Shown here one piece after another: positions 7,267-15,129 of a stretch of 64,000 nucleotides of DNA (position 1 is the stretch's first letter; every line of letters starts with the position of its first letter). The DNA is from Haloferax sp046557615 (lineage in GTDB: Archaea > Halobacteriota > Halobacteria > Halobacteriales > Haloferacaceae), in NCBI RefSeq assembly GCF_046557615.1, contig NZ_JBKIII010000003.1, forward strand, positions 1 through 64,000, written 5' to 3'. The translations under genes and the position numbers were made by a program. The notes under the pieces are model-generated. The model had not been told where the DNA came from. It saw nothing but the letters and a program-made list of their open reading frames with translations, and ran no database searches.

Positions 7267-7590
7267 ATGACAAACGACTCCGACGACACCCGAGAGCAGG
7301 GCATCGAATTTGGCACACTAATCGGAGACCTCGAGGACGAGTCCTACCCGCTGTCTCACGAGACGCTCCTCAGTCGGTATGGTGACCGTGAGCTCGGTCT
7401 CTTCGATACCCAAGTCCCACTACGTGAAGTGCTCTCCCCGGAGCAAGAACTAGAGTACGAGGACGTGGAGAGCGTCCGGCAGGCCGTGTTCAACATGGTC
7501 GGTGACGAGGCGGTCGGCCGAGAAAAGTACAGCGACCGCGGCGGGAATGCCACCGACGATGACGACTTGACTGAGTCGGAATCGTTCTAA
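7267..7590 (+). CDS. DUF5789 family protein, first of three
   Basis: 107 residues, very acidic. The DUF5789 pattern is visible: SYPLSHETLLSRYGDRELGLFDTQVPLREVLSP...YEDVESVRQAVFNMVGDEAVGREKYSDRGG, that is 'Y-P-x-s-x-x-E-L-x-x-x-y-G-d-x-e-l', a central strand, then 'y-x-s-a-d-d-V-r-x-x-l-x-n-x-v'. Soluble. Start set at the ATG directly after the TATACGCT repeats. Paralogues are at 22017 and 30547. DUF5789 proteins are small, near-universal in haloarchaea and of unknown function. Confidence 0.8.
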   Translation: MTNDSDDTREQGIEFGTLIGDLEDESYPLSHETLLSRYGDRELGLFDTQVPLREVLSPEQELEYEDVESVRQAVFNMVGDEAVGREKYSDRGGNATDDDDLTESESF

Positions 7591-7726
7591 ACCCCGGTGT
7601 CACAGCTGCACCCAGAGAGAACGATAGGCTGGTCCGATTCCTGCTGGTCACGTGTTTGAGTGGGTTGTTCCGCGCAGAGATGAGGACCAACCGACGACTT
7701 ATGTCTGTTCGACGATAACTCACCAC

Positions 7727-8467
7727 ATGGATGTTCGCCCTGCGGAGTCGGACGACCGGGAACGGATCAGAGCGATCGCGCGCGACTCGCTGCAGTCGTC
7801 GTACTCGCTCAGCCCACAGCAGATCGAGACGATACTCGAAGGGGAGTTCGACGACACGTCACTGAACGACCTCCTCGAAGATACGGACACAACCGTGCTC
7901 GTCGTCGACGAGACGATCGACGGCACGGAGACTGTTTACGGGTTCATCACCGTCGAAGTCGGAACACGAGCGACCATCCGGTGGCTCCACGTGGATCCGG
8001 TGGCGCGGGGCAAGGGCATCGCCACGGCGCTGCTCAATCGCGTCCGCGAAGAGTTCGTCGAGAAGCCGATTGCAGCGTGTGTCCTCGACGAAGCCGTCGA
8101 GGGCGGCGACTTCCTCAAGGGGTTCGGCCTCAAAGAGAGTGATCACGACCAGATAATGCTGGGCGGGGAGGAGTTCGATGTCACCATGTTAACCGAGGGG
8201 CAAAAGACAGAGATGCCGAACGAACCCGCCGTCCCGATTCCCGAATCCGTCACCGTCGGTGGAGTTGCCCGGTCCGTCAATCGCGATGAGAGCGTTCCCG
8301 GCAGGGACGCCCCATTCTTCACAGTGTCCCGTGGGGAGGACGCGCACGGGTACTTCTGTTCACAGTGCGGCAGTACTGACGTCTCCGCCGACGGACAAGG
8401 CAGGCTCGAGTGCGGGAACTGTGGCAACTCACACCTGGCCGACGAGTGGGACGATGCATATCTCTGA
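7727..8467 (+). CDS. GNAT-family acetyltransferase fused to a C-terminal zinc ribbon
   Basis: 246 residues from ATG 7727, where the GNAT domain begins (MDVRPAESDDRERIRAIAR). Residues 1-145 form the GNAT fold, with the acetyl-CoA loop in IRWLHVDPVARGKGIATALL (V-x-P-x-x-R-G-x-G-I-A). After a linker the last 40 residues hold a zinc ribbon, CSQCGSTDVSADGQGRLECGNC. It should transfer an acetyl group from acetyl-CoA to a small molecule or protein N-terminus/lysine; the ribbon may recruit nucleic acid or a protein partner. Substrate unknown. A GTG/ATG-started membrane gene follows 12 bp later. Confidence 0.85.
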   Translation: MDVRPAESDDRERIRAIARDSLQSSYSLSPQQIETILEGEFDDTSLNDLLEDTDTTVLVVDETIDGTETVYGFITVEVGTRATIRWLHVDPVARGKGIATALLNRVREEFVEKPIAACVLDEAVEGGDFLKGFGLKESDHDQIMLGGEEFDVTMLTEGQKTEMPNEPAVPIPESVTVGGVARSVNRDESVPGRDAPFFTVSRGEDAHGYFCSQCGSTDVSADGQGRLECGNCGNSHLADEWDDAYL

Positions 8468-8479
8468 AACCGCCGGGTG

Positions 8480-9787
8480 ATGGATGATATCCAGGCGATG
8501 AATCACGAGGCTTCCGACGTCGACCGTAACTCCTCAGGCGGTGCGGTACCTCAGTTCAATGAGGCGGATCAGCCCGACCAGCCGACTGTGGACGATCGGA
8601 GTGACGATGAGGCCGGGGCACCGATCGACGTGGGGATTCTCGTTGCGCACTCGCCTGGTGGGGATGTCGAGCCGCTCCGGTCGTTCGCCGAGCGGATGGC
8701 CCGGAACGATATCGAAGAGCTGGCGGCAGCCACGGACGCAGCTTGGCGGATCCATTGTGCCGATCCGGACTCGATCACCGACCGTGCTCCTCAACGGCCG
8801 TCCGAGTTCCTCAATGAAGCCGCGCTTCACATGACGAAACGCCCGTACGACCTGGTCGTCGTCGTGACCGACATGCCCCTCACCACGCGGGAGGAGCGAT
8901 CCGTCGAGGGGCTCGCTTCCCCGCTCGCCCGCGTCGTTGTCGTCTCCACACGACGACTCCTGCGGACCCACGACCGGGAGACGGTCAGGGCGCTCGATTC
9001 ACCGGCCGTCCGCTGGAACGCTGCGACCCTCCTCGTTCACCTCCTGGGACACGTATTTCGTGCGGACCACGGTGATGGCGGCGTCATGGCTCTGTTCTCG
9101 TTTGGCCCCTCCCGACGGAGCGTCCCGCCGTTCGATGCGGACATCACGGATCACCTCAGAGGGATTGCGACCCGTATTCCCCAAGCGGACGTCTCGCGAG
9201 GGCGGCTTCAGCGGCTGGCGTTTCACGTGGTGAGCCTCGTGCGGAATCCGGGTATCGTCGCCGCGACGCTGCTGCAGAGTCGCGCCCCCCTGCTCCCGTT
9301 CTCACTCCCGCGCCTCTCGACGGCCGCTATGACGCCGACACTGATCCTCGTGTTCAGTGCCGAGGCATGGGACGTCGGGCTGAACCTGACCAACCGTACG
9401 GCCGCACTCTTCGCGATAGGGAGTGTCATCGCTGCCGCAGTCCATCTCCTGTACGTTCAGCGCCTCACGTTCCCACGAGAGCGCAGCCAGGTGTTCACCG
9501 AACATATGGCACTGGTGAACGTGACAGTGTTCTTCATCCTCGTCGTGGCGATGATGGGGCTCTTCATCCTCGTCGGATCGATCATGCTCCTGATCGAGTT
9601 CGCCGTCTTTCCGTCGAACCTGATGACAAACTGGCCGAGCCTCGAGGAACCCACGGTCGGGCTCGTCGACCTTGTCCGTGTCGGGGCCTTCATCAGCACG
9701 CTCGGTGTGCTGTCGGGCGCGCTCGCCGGCGGTACCGAAAATCGGATGGCGCTCCGGCATCTCGCGCCCTTCCGTGACAGGCCGTAG
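8480..9787 (+). CDS. Membrane protein with a degenerate metzincin-like domain
   Basis: 435 residues from ATG 8480 (a GTG sits at 8477). After a hydrophilic acidic tail, residues about 48-240 form a domain with DLVVVVTDMPLTT, ARVVVVSTRRL and LLVHLLGHVFRADHG. The last segment has the spacing of the zinc-protease motif HExxHxxGxxH (H, H+4, H+10 kept), but the catalytic Glu is Leu and the Gly is Arg. Four hydrophobic helices follow (about 290-435), and the end ENRMALRHLAPFRDRP is hydrophilic. I infer an inactive archaemetzincin-like protein anchored in the membrane. Spaced 12 bp from the GNAT gene, so possibly co-transcribed. Confidence 0.6.
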   Translation: MDDIQAMNHEASDVDRNSSGGAVPQFNEADQPDQPTVDDRSDDEAGAPIDVGILVAHSPGGDVEPLRSFAERMARNDIEELAAATDAAWRIHCADPDSITDRAPQRPSEFLNEAALHMTKRPYDLVVVVTDMPLTTREERSVEGLASPLARVVVVSTRRLLRTHDRETVRALDSPAVRWNAATLLVHLLGHVFRADHGDGGVMALFSFGPSRRSVPPFDADITDHLRGIATRIPQADVSRGRLQRLAFHVVSLVRNPGIVAATLLQSRAPLLPFSLPRLSTAAMTPTLILVFSAEAWDVGLNLTNRTAALFAIGSVIAAAVHLLYVQRLTFPRERSQVFTEHMALVNVTVFFILVVAMMGLFILVGSIMLLIEFAVFPSNLMTNWPSLEEPTVGLVDLVRVGAFISTLGVLSGALAGGTENRMALRHLAPFRDRP

Positions 9788-9962
9788 ACCTTCGACACCC
9801 CCGAGTGAACGGGAGGTGCAGCGCGTGACCTGCGACGCCACCACGTACGCAGCCACCCTTGGTACATACCCGCAAGGTCTTGCGGCTGTGGACCGTACCT
9901 TATCGCATGAATTATCGATTACGGGTAGGTCCTCCCAGCCGTAGCGCTCAGAGGCCGGTGTC

Positions 9963-10961
9963 ATGAGTATCGCCAAGAGGTTCAGCCGTTGGCGAGACTG
10001 GTTTCCGGTCCCGAGTCGGAGCAGCGGATTCGCACTGAAGCGATGGGTCTTGCTCGAGGGGGACCGGCTGGCAGTGACAGGAGCGTTGCTTACGTTCGTG
10101 TTCGCGACCTTCATGGGTATCGCCACGGTGTGGACCTTCGAGATGCAGACGCTGCTGACGGACACCTCGACCATCCAGACGATCCTCAACACCTTCCTGA
10201 GCGGGATGATCCTCCTGGTCTCCATCGTCGTCTCGATCAACTCGATCGTGCTCTCACACGACATGAGTTCCGTCACTGAGCAAGAGGACCGCGTCCAGGG
10301 CACGATAAAATTCCGCCGGGACCTCAGTGAATTGACCGCCCCCGGAGAGAACCCGACCAACCCCGGGTCGTTTCTCAAGGTCATGTCCAGGATCATCAGC
10401 ACCCGCGCGGACGCGCTCGCGGGCGAGTTGGAGGGTGCCGATAAGGAACTCGTCGACGATATCGACGAGTACTCGCGGTTGATCTCGGACGCCGCCGAAC
10501 AGCTCGGGGCAGTCGATGAAACGTCCGGCGCCGAATTCGCCATCCTCTGGAAGGGACTCGGGTTCGACTACGGCTCACTCATCGAGGGATCCCAGACGAT
10601 TATTTCCTCCCGCGATACCTCACCCGAGCGCTTCGAGGACCTGATCGATGCGTTCGAACTGTTCGCCATCGGGAAGGAGTACTTCAAAACGCTGTATTAT
10701 ACCACGGAGGTATCGAAGCTGTCCCAGACCCTGCTGGTCGTCGCGCTCCCTGCCATCCTGTTCAACGCCTCGATGATCATCGCGATCAACGGGCAGGTCC
10801 TCCCAAGCGGGTTGATGTTCGGCATCCCGCTGCTACAACCGTTCGTGGCGGTGGCGTTCACGATCTCCATCGCGCCCTACCTCGTGTTGACCGCCCATAT
10901 GTTCCGGCTCTCCACCGTCGCGCGGCTGACCGCGTCGGGTGGAATCTTTTCGCTGAACTAG
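9963..10961 (+). CDS. Four-helix membrane protein, third diverged copy, without DUF4177 partner
   Basis: 332 residues from ATG 9963. Same layout as the proteins at 3234 and 5542: helices at about 38-60, 75-98, 255-277 and 285-308, with an acidic helical loop between. Shared marks are SINSIVLSHD after helix 2 (compare TINQLVLSQE), KFRRDLSEL (compare MDFR), and KEYFKTLYYTTEVSKLSQ before helix 3. It is more distant than the other two are from each other. No DUF4177 gene lies nearby; the neighbours are the metzincin-like protein upstream and two small membrane proteins 25 bp downstream. Function unknown. Confidence 0.75.
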   Translation: MSIAKRFSRWRDWFPVPSRSSGFALKRWVLLEGDRLAVTGALLTFVFATFMGIATVWTFEMQTLLTDTSTIQTILNTFLSGMILLVSIVVSINSIVLSHDMSSVTEQEDRVQGTIKFRRDLSELTAPGENPTNPGSFLKVMSRIISTRADALAGELEGADKELVDDIDEYSRLISDAAEQLGAVDETSGAEFAILWKGLGFDYGSLIEGSQTIISSRDTSPERFEDLIDAFELFAIGKEYFKTLYYTTEVSKLSQTLLVVALPAILFNASMIIAINGQVLPSGLMFGIPLLQPFVAVAFTISIAPYLVLTAHMFRLSTVARLTASGGIFSLN

Positions 10962-10986
10962 TCGGACATAAAAAGGCCCCCTACCA

Positions 10987-11577
10987 ATGCCTATCACACA
11001 CTCGCTCGCACGAAACGTGACAACGAACGCAACGCTTGGGTGGGTCTTCGTCGGTGTCGTGATCCTGATTGCCGCCGTTAGCCTCCTTATGACGCCGCTA
11101 CTCTGGGGTTTGCTCGCACTGGTCGCTGCCGGAATCCTCGTGGTTCCGGCGGTACTACGGCGGGACTGGCGGGTGATGCTCCCGTGGCCACTCGGGTCGG
11201 TCGTCGCTGTCGGAGTGACCGCGCGGACGTTCGACGTCGCCACGGAGGTCACCGGCTACGTCGCCATCTCGTCCGTCGCGCTCGCGGTTGTCGTCGAGCT
11301 CGACTCGTTCACCGATGTGGAAATGAGTCGCCGCTTTGCAGTGCTGTTCGCCGTTATGACGACTATCGCCTTCCAGTCGTGGTGGACGATCGCCGGCTAC
11401 TATTCGGACCAGTGGTTCGGCACCTCGTTTATCCACTCACAGGCCGAACTTCAGTGGGACCTCGTCACCGTTATGATTGTCAGCCTCGCGATGGGTCAAC
11501 TCTTTCTGTGGTACTTCGACCGTATCGAACACGTCGGTTCACGTCACCGACCAGTCGTCCCGGAGGAGGCATCATGA
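10987..11577 (+). CDS. Hypothetical polytopic membrane protein
   Basis: 196 residues with about six hydrophobic helices (residues 17-35, 36-56, 63-80, 86-106, 115-132 and 152-172), and a charged C-terminus (FDRIEHVGSRHRPVVPEE). It overlaps the next gene by 4 bp (ATGA, 11574-11577), so the two are coupled; the spacing and size suggest they work as a pair in the membrane. The third four-helix gene ends 25 bp upstream. Family not recognised. Confidence 0.7.
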   Translation: MPITHSLARNVTTNATLGWVFVGVVILIAAVSLLMTPLLWGLLALVAAGILVVPAVLRRDWRVMLPWPLGSVVAVGVTARTFDVATEVTGYVAISSVALAVVVELDSFTDVEMSRRFAVLFAVMTTIAFQSWWTIAGYYSDQWFGTSFIHSQAELQWDLVTVMIVSLAMGQLFLWYFDRIEHVGSRHRPVVPEEAS

Positions 11578-12203
11578 CAGTCTCCGAGCCTATCGGCCTC
11601 TCGGAGCGGAGAGAACGCCTGCTGACCCGACTGCTGCAGTTCGTGCTGGCGGGTGTCTTCCTCGCCGGGGTAGTCACGCTACGCCCGGGGATGGCAGTCA
11701 ACGGGGCGTTCGGTCTGGCGCTTACGTTGATCCCGGCCGCGATCCGCCGGGAGTACGATTACACGATGAGTCCCGCGCTGGTCCTGTGGCTTACCATCGC
11801 CATCGGTCTCCACAGCGTCGGGTCGCTTGGCCCGTACTCGTGGTTCTCCTGGTTCGACAGCGTGACGCACACAGTCTCAGCGACTGTCGTCGCCGGGCTG
11901 GGATACGCGACCTTCCGCGGGTTTGAACAGCACTCGAAGGAACTTCACGTCCCGGCGAGCTTCCGGCCCGTGTTCATCGTCGTGTTCGTCCTCGCGGTCT
12001 CCGTCGTCTGGGAACTACTCGAGTTCTCGTCCGGACAGGTAGCGCAGGTACTCGGTATCGAGGCACCGCTGATCGTCTATGGTGTCGACGACATTGTCAC
12101 AGACATGGTGTTCAACACGGTCGGCGGACTGATCGTGGCCGTCGGTGGCTCCAAGTACTTCGTTCCGCTTGCGGGATTCTTCAGGCGTCGGTTCGGCCCC
12201 TAG
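11574..12203 (+). CDS. YjdF/DUF2238-like membrane protein
   Basis: 209 residues, start inside the stop of the preceding gene. About six helices. Motifs in the second half are LHSVGSLGPYSWFSWFDSVTH, VVWELLEFSSGQ and YGVDDIVTDMVFNTVGGLI; the 'D-x-v-t-H', 'W-E-l-x-E' and 'D-x-x-x-D-x-x-x-N-x-x-G' marks resemble the DUF2238 (YjdF) family of inner membrane proteins. Conserved acids and His within membrane segments suggest ion or metal handling, but no function is established. Forms a pair with the upstream membrane gene. Confidence 0.65.
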   Translation: MTVSEPIGLSERRERLLTRLLQFVLAGVFLAGVVTLRPGMAVNGAFGLALTLIPAAIRREYDYTMSPALVLWLTIAIGLHSVGSLGPYSWFSWFDSVTHTVSATVVAGLGYATFRGFEQHSKELHVPASFRPVFIVVFVLAVSVVWELLEFSSGQVAQVLGIEAPLIVYGVDDIVTDMVFNTVGGLIVAVGGSKYFVPLAGFFRRRFGP

Positions 12204-12315
12204 AACTCCGGGGTCCACGGCATAGACGAGGGACGGATGCGGGGGAAGATCCCGCAGGGCTTCTCGGCAGACCGTCGCGAATCGCTACTGGGAATCGCTG
12301 TACGGTGCAGAACCA

Positions 12316-12495
12316 TCACCCGGAAAATTCGGAGAGAGCCTCCTCGACATCGTTACGGCGGATGTACAACACGACGAGTCCAAGGATGAGGAGACCGAGT
12401 CCCCACCAGACCGAGTCTCCGAGAATCAGCCAGAGAATGATGGTTACGATGCCCGACGACAGAAGCGACCAGCCGACCGTAGTCTGGTATGCCAT
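12316..12495 (-). CDS. Small two-helix membrane protein
   Basis: 59 residues from ATG 12495 to TGA 12316: MAYQTTVGWSLLSSGIVTII then LWLILGDSVWWGLGLLILGL, a third hydrophobic run (VVLYI) and an acidic amphipathic tail, RRNDVEEALSEFSG. Two close transmembrane helices with the positively charged RR after the second give a clear topology. GC bias at third positions is strong and no competing frame is better. It lies 143 bp upstream in transcription order... of nothing on its strand; its nearest neighbour is the AI-2E permease gene ending at 12639. Family not recognised. Confidence 0.6.
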   Translation of the reverse strand: MAYQTTVGWSLLSSGIVTIILWLILGDSVWWGLGLLILGLVVLYIRRNDVEEALSEFSG

Positions 12496-12638
12496 ACCTG
12501 TGGTTCGTGTTCGCGGTGGTTATGGGTGGCGCCGCCCGTGACCTCCGTGAGAATCGAACACCCGGTCCGATCGGGAGGCTCGTTCTCTCCGACCGGCTTC
12601 GATATTCCCGATCACGACGGCGATCCTGGGATACGGGG

Positions 12639-13802
12639 TTACCCCCGGGTCGTGCCCGGTCCATCTGTATCCGACGTAGCCGTGTCGGCATCGTCTTGCT
12701 GCATCTCCTCCGCGTCGGCACCGGTCCCCTCGGCGAGGTAGGGCTCCGCCACGATGGGGTCGCCGTGGAGGAGTTCGGGGAGGACGATCCGAACCGCCTC
12801 CAGCATCAGGACGAACACGATGGGCAGGAGGAACAAGCCGTACCACCCGAACAGGATCGGGCCGAGGATGTAGGCAAAGAGGAGGAGCATCGAGTTCAGC
12901 TTTCGCCCGGAGATGTAGGGCTGGACGACCGACTGCGGGAGGATATCAAGCACGAGGAAGTAGACGAGGAGGAGGGCGCCGAGGAAGACGAACTGCCGGC
13001 CTCCTGCTTGAACGGCGAGGTACGCGACGATCGGAATGTAAACTACCTTGCTGACGACTATGGGGATGAGGCTGGTGAGTCCCGTGAGCACTCCCAGCGT
13101 GAACGCCATCGGGATCTGCATCTCGGCCGGTGCAACGAGGTTCGTGATCGTGTACGCCGTCGTCGCTACCACGGACATAAAGAGGACGAATAGAAGGTTC
13201 CCGAAGAAGATCGACTCGAGGTCGGTGTCCACGGCGAGGGCATACGCGAACACGGTCTCTTCCTGACCGCCGACCAGCTTCGCGAACGCGCTCGAGAGCG
13301 CCTCGTCGTATACGAGCAGGGCGTACGACAGTGTCACGGCCAGGGATAGCAGGAAGATCGTTCCGGAGACCACGTCGAGAACCTGTAGTCCCTGCTGGAG
13401 GGTGTCCCCGGACAGCAGGTCAGTCAGTCGATCGAACGACGCCGGATTTCTAAGCAGCGCCGCCGGACTCGTCTCTTCGACGTCTGGACCGAGAACCCAG
13501 GAGACGAGCTTCGAGGACATGCTGTCGTCGAACTGCTGCTGGACTTGCAGGAGGATCCGTATTCCGGCGTAGAGCGCGAGTACCAGCACCGGAACGAGCA
13601 CCGTTAGCGCCGTCAGCCCGGCTGCCATCCGCTTCGATTCGGTGACCGTCTCGAAGCGGTTGGAGATTGGCCGGGTAGCGTAGTACCCGGACACGCCCAG
13701 AACGAGCATGCCGACGAACGTGTGCGCGATAAACAGCGCCGCCCCCGCGAGGACGGACACGTACAGCCACCAGAACGTACCACCCCGGTCCGGTACCGTC
13801 AC
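12639..13802 (-). CDS. AI-2E family transporter, first copy
   Basis: 387 residues, eight predicted helices in the order typical of PF01594: a helix pair at the start (WWLYVSVLAGAALFIAHTFVGMLVL), GYYATRPISNRFE in the loop where family members read 'l-x-P-l-x-r-x-l', a central soluble domain (about 90-150), then helices with LGVLTGLTSLIPIVVSK and LDILPQSVVQPYISGR-KLNSMLLLF, the latter matching the family's 'D-x-x-l-x-P-x-i-x-G-r-x-l-x-l-x' signature. The C-terminal tail is acidic. Family members export small molecules or act as Na+/H+ antiporters; the substrate here is unknown. A second member is at 16478-17518. Confidence 0.85.
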   Translation of the reverse strand: MTVPDRGGTFWWLYVSVLAGAALFIAHTFVGMLVLGVSGYYATRPISNRFETVTESKRMAAGLTALTVLVPVLVLALYAGIRILLQVQQQFDDSMSSKLVSWVLGPDVEETSPAALLRNPASFDRLTDLLSGDTLQQGLQVLDVVSGTIFLLSLAVTLSYALLVYDEALSSAFAKLVGGQEETVFAYALAVDTDLESIFFGNLLFVLFMSVVATTAYTITNLVAPAEMQIPMAFTLGVLTGLTSLIPIVVSKVVYIPIVAYLAVQAGGRQFVFLGALLLVYFLVLDILPQSVVQPYISGRKLNSMLLLFAYILGPILFGWYGLFLLPIVFVLMLEAVRIVLPELLHGDPIVAEPYLAEGTGADAEEMQQDDADTATSDTDGPGTTRG

Positions 13803-13992
13803 GATCCAGCCGCTCCCGTCCGTTGGCTCCCCGGGGAGGACGGGAGTTCCCTGTAGCGGATCGAGGACGAACGGGTCCCCGGCCGGTTCTCACGCGCCGA
13901 TGCTCGACCGCTCGCGCGACTGGGCGACCGGCGAGGGCGTCTCTTCCCCGACGAGTCGAGCCCGTATCGTGTCTGTTCGTCTCGTGGCGGTC

Positions 13993-14547
13993 TCATAGTG
14001 GGAGCAGCCGATGGCGGTGGTCGGGGGATGTGGTCAGATACCCGATCGAAACGTGTGCGATCACCATCACCGTGAGAAACCCGACGTTGATCCAGCTGGC
14101 GTTGTACCAGACGAGGTCGATACCCCAGGACCCGTCGACGAAGGGCCACAGCGGTTCGATGGGCGTCGAGATGTCGGGTGCTGAGAGCATATCGGCGAAC
14201 ACGTGACTGAGGCCCCCGGCCAGGAATCCCAGGAAGGAGAACACGAACAGGCGGGACCTGTCGAATCGCTCGCTCTTGATCCACTCGTCGATCCGACCGG
14301 TGAACAGCGCCGCGAGGACTGCTGCACCGACCAGACTCGCGACTGTCACGAACAGGACCGTGTGCGTCACCCCGTGGTGATGTACCTGGCCGGGGAACAA
14401 CTTCACGAGCCACAGATCGATGTCGGGGAAGAGTGCGGCGACTGCCGCGAAGGCGACGAACACGACGCTGGCCCTGTCGTTCCAGACGAACCACGCCGGG
14501 AGCGCGAACAGCAATCCGAATGCGAGGTGCCCCATGACATCTACCAT
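13993..14547 (-). CDS. YdjM/DUF457-like membrane-bound metal-dependent hydrolase
   Basis: 184 residues. The family signature is present: MGHLAFGLLFALPAWF, then LFPDIDLWLVKLFPGQVHHHGVTHTVLF with the D-x-D and H-H-x-x-x-T-H metal ligands, and LAGGLSHVFADMLSAP with a further His/Asp pair before the PIEPLWPF motif. Four to five helices. These proteins (LexA-regulated YdjM in E. coli is a member) are predicted membrane-embedded metal hydrolases acting on lipids or lipid-linked substrates. It is followed by DUF1328 upstream in the same direction, 42 bp away, so the two may be co-transcribed. Confidence 0.8.
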   Translation of the reverse strand: MVDVMGHLAFGLLFALPAWFVWNDRASVVFVAFAAVAALFPDIDLWLVKLFPGQVHHHGVTHTVLFVTVASLVGAAVLAALFTGRIDEWIKSERFDRSRLFVFSFLGFLAGGLSHVFADMLSAPDISTPIEPLWPFVDGSWGIDLVWYNASWINVGFLTVMVIAHVSIGYLTTSPDHRHRLLPL

Positions 14548-14589
14548 CGACCGCTACCTCGGACTGACTCGACAGGTATCATTCTGAGC

Positions 14590-14808
14590 CTACAGAATGA
14601 ACGTGACAATCGCGAGAATGACGAAGATGATGACGAGCCACTTTGCGATATCCATACTGAGTCCAGCGACCCCCCGAGCACCGAGCACTGCTGCGACGAC
14701 CGCGAGTATCAAGAAGAGGACTGCAAGCTCAATGAAACCACCTCCGAACTGCAACGGCACCCCCTGGGCTGAGACGGCACTATCTAGAACTCCGTGTGGT
14801 GCTATCAT
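14590..14808 (-). CDS. DUF1328-type small membrane protein
   Basis: 72 residues. Two helices: IELAVLFLILAVVAAVLGARGVAGLSMDIA and KWLVIIFVILAIVTFIL, the Gly-Ala turn between them and the KWL-x-x-I-F-x-v-l-a-I-v ending being the DUF1328 hallmark. DUF1328 (YtjA) proteins are small membrane proteins often expressed under stress; role unknown. The N-terminal extension MIAPHGVLDSAVSAQG is longer than in bacterial members. It is the first gene of the apparent pair with the YdjM-like gene. Confidence 0.8.
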   Translation of the reverse strand: MIAPHGVLDSAVSAQGVPLQFGGGFIELAVLFLILAVVAAVLGARGVAGLSMDIAKWLVIIFVILAIVTFIL

Positions 14809-15129
14809 ACCTCACCTACGTCTCCCGAGTATTTTAACCCGTGACAGATTCACCCTCATCTTGTTTTTTGAGTATTCGAGTGATTCCATCTGTGTGAGAG
14901 TAATTCACTCGGTTGACCAGGTCATAGTCTCTTTCGGCTCTGTGGAAGTCAACTATAGTTGACATTCAGAAGAGTAGCCCCTCACGCGTTATTCCGCGGA
15001 TCTGGTGAGAATCTGGCTTCTCAGAAAATCGCCAGACGTAGCGAGGGTTTCAACAAAGTCGAAATATTCTATATCTACAGAGAGCCAGACCGTGGAAGTG
15101 CTTTCACTGCTGGTACCGTACCTCTCTGT
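14809..15129. other. Divergent promoter region between DUF1328 and DUF2270 genes
   Basis: 320 bp without a supported gene. It contains the perfect palindrome at 14948-14963 and, nearer the DUF2270 gene, an inverted repeat TCTGGC...GCCAGA (about 15010-15035) that could form a hairpin in the transcript. AT content rises around 14860 and 15060, fitting promoters for both divergent genes. Confidence 0.45.
14948..14963. promoter_or_regulatory. Perfect 16-bp palindrome, candidate operator
   Basis: GTCAACTATAGTTGAC reads identically on both strands. It lies in a divergent intergenic region, 140 bp from DUF1328 and 167 bp from DUF2270. The dyad form and AT-rich centre fit a dimeric regulator site. 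Confidence 0.45.

Noticed and set aside
9302..10543. Long minus-strand open frame (413 codons) opposite two membrane genes
   Set aside because: It crosses two well-supported plus-strand genes, its product is arginine- and serine-rich rather than acidic, and no motif is visible. High GC makes long antisense frames common here.
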